Assembly: GCA_022829145.1 (NCBI GenBank)
Contig: CM040755.1
Location: 9,433,063-9,497,062, forward strand
DNA length: 64,000 nt
Direction of reading: 5' to 3'
Source of the DNA: Albula goreensis
Taxonomy: Eukaryota > Chordata > Actinopteri > Albuliformes > Albulidae
Positions 62,401 to 64,000 of the stretch are shown here, piece after piece (the first letter of the stretch is position 1; every line of letters starts with the position of its first letter). The notes beneath the pieces were generated by a model, which saw nothing but the letters and a program-made list of their open reading frames with translations, did no database searches and was not told the origin of the DNA. A program made the translations under genes and the position numbers.

Positions 62401-64000
62401 AGATCTATACCGCTCGGAAACTTTACTGGAAGTTCTGGCATGTAGAGTACAGGTTAGAGTTCAACCTCCTACATTCTGTCAAAGAGCTGGATATTTCTTT
62501 CTTGAATTCTCTGATATCCCAAAAGAGTTCAAATCTTGTGTATTCCAAGAAAGACTGAAGAAAACAATCCAAGGAAGACTGGAGCTGTTCTGAAGACAAA
62601 GGACAAGCCAACTCCTCTCTAGTTAATAGAAGTGTTTCAATTATTTTGTCAAAGAACAGAGCTGGCCAGCAGCAACACCCTTTTACCTGGCCACTCAGTT
62701 CTGCAGGGATGGTCCCTTCATCTATACTACAATCGGTTACAAAACAATTAACTCTGCAAGATCAGCTCACTGCACTCACCATTCAAGTGCTTCAATGGAT
62801 CTCCCCTGTAACTGTATGCATGGTTGCCATGGTGGCTAAATCCCTGTGATGACTGTTACAAGGAATCTGAAGTCTCACTGGTGAATGATGGAAAATCCAA
62901 AGGGAGAAGGCAATCTTTTGGAAATATATGTGTCCCCCTGCATAAACAGATCTGTTGTGATTTTTGTTTTGACATTACAGTCTCATGACTGGAAAATGGA
63001 CTTACAGATATGCCGCTCAAGCTGTCATGTGGGTTAAGAGTGTTCCTCTCAAGAAAGAGCAGCAGTATAGTGCTATGGGAAAGGGATCTGGCTTAGAACT
63101 GCAGTTCCATTTTTATTTTCTGGGTAGTGCACTGCCAACTGAGAACAGGCACTCCAAATCAAGAAGGGAAATACATTTATATAGATTAAAATGCAGATTG
63201 GGAAAATTATTAATTGGTTTTGATATGCCAAAAACACACTCAATTCATTGGCCCATACAACTGTTGAAACACCCGTCTAAGAACGTTGCCTGGGTTTTAC
63301 TTCATCATAGCACTTTACATATGCCTTTAGTATCTTCATTATTTACTTATCTAGTACACGTTATTCAATGGTTGGGTGGTAAAAGTGGGACCCATGGGTA
63401 CTGTGCAGTCACACACACTGTCAGGACCGGGAAATACAGTAACAACGTCAAGCTGCGTCCCTGCTCACACGTTTAGTCATCGCAGGAGAAATGTCATGGG
63501 ATTATCGCTGTATTACACCAGGCTGTTTTCTGTCGTATTTAATCAGCCGGGGCCATGTAACAGATGATGGGGATCATTTGCTCTTTCGGCGTTGTGTAAG
63601 GACGGTGGGCCTGGACCAAACCGTGCCTGTCACTATCCCTAGCGCTCTGACCCCAGCGCCCGCCGCACAGTATCCACACACAGCTGCGGTGTCAGTGCAA
63701 AGCCAGAAAAGCTTAGTCTAATCCGCCGCAGTGTGAAAAGTGCTCATCTAATCCAGGTCCCCAGCCCCATCACCCTCCAACATAGTCACAGTCGCAGGAA
63801 AAGCACACGAATCAGACGTGGTTCATTGAGAAATGGGGTGTGGCTTAGACATGTCCAGCACTGTATGACAGAACAGCTCAGGAACTTGTCAAATTTCAGA
63901 TCTGATGGATTTTTTTTTACTATATTAACCGTGGATTTTCTACTCAGAGGGCTAGTATTGTATAATTAATTATATTTAAAAGCTCCCTGAAAATCCCTTT

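Larger units (their letters stand above)
58338..64000. other. shank2: start of shank2 intron 9 and repeats; no coding exon recognised
   Basis: The expected next SHANK2 segment (VPFRE...) was not found. The stretch contains a CpG-rich block (58960-59290), a degenerate tandem repeat (60863-61310), an AT microsatellite (61682-61736) and a Tc1-like transposase relic (62080-62400). The final 1.5 kb has nothing identifiable. Confidence 0.75.

Noticed and set aside
58338-64000. The next shank2 exon (VPFRE...)
   Set aside because: No matching peptide with a phase-1 acceptor was found, so it is presumed to lie beyond the window.

Overview
The window is eukaryotic, vertebrate nuclear DNA, most likely from a ray-finned fish. 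It has interrupted coding sequence with GT/AG introns, long AT-rich non-coding stretches, abundant CA/GT, GA and AT microsatellites, tRNA-derived SINE copies with fish-type tails, a teleost-style interspersed repeat, and a decayed Tc1/mariner transposase. No bacterial-style gene, rRNA, functional tRNA or CRISPR array is visible.

The one securely recognised gene is the 5' coding part of shank2 (SH3 and multiple ankyrin repeat domains 2), on the + strand from 23290 to 58337 and continuing beyond the window. I placed nine coding exons by matching the translation to what I know of SHANK proteins and requiring GT/AG borders with compatible phases. They join into 1171 coding bases, or 390 complete codons plus the first base of the next. 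The order is an acidic N-terminal leader, the SPN (Shank/ProSAP N-terminal) ubiquitin-like domain (exons 1-3), and the ankyrin-repeat block (exons 4-9). The downstream SH3, PDZ, proline-rich and SAM parts are not in the window. Exon numbers count coding exons within this window only.

Layout: 1-23289 lies upstream of the first coding exon and is mostly featureless. It holds a CpG-rich block near 2.5-2.85 kb, an exon-like open stretch at 14393-14500 that may be the last coding exon of an unidentified gene, one good SINE at 16.0 kb, a long GT microsatellite at 20.1 kb and an odd interleaved inverted repeat at 22.1 kb. In 23290-47427, coding exons 1-8 alternate with introns. Intron 4 holds a hAT-like element apparently split by a second repeat, plus a 1.9-kb, about 42-bp-unit minisatellite with higher-order structure. 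Intron 7 ends in a CpG-containing, promoter-like block with a strong splice donor and a G-run cluster just before exon 8. Intron 8 (10.8 kb) ends in a 600-bp cluster of GT, GA and CA tracts just before exon 9. After exon 9 (58338-64000) come a CpG-rich exon-like block, a degenerate tandem repeat, an AT microsatellite and the Tc1-like relic.

I found no clearly new biological system. The best leads are possible alternative transcript structures of shank2 (an in-frame upward extension of exon 4 and a possible internal first exon before exon 8), the exon-like stretch at 14.4 kb, and the structured minisatellite. All gene and repeat names rest on recognition by eye, with no database search.
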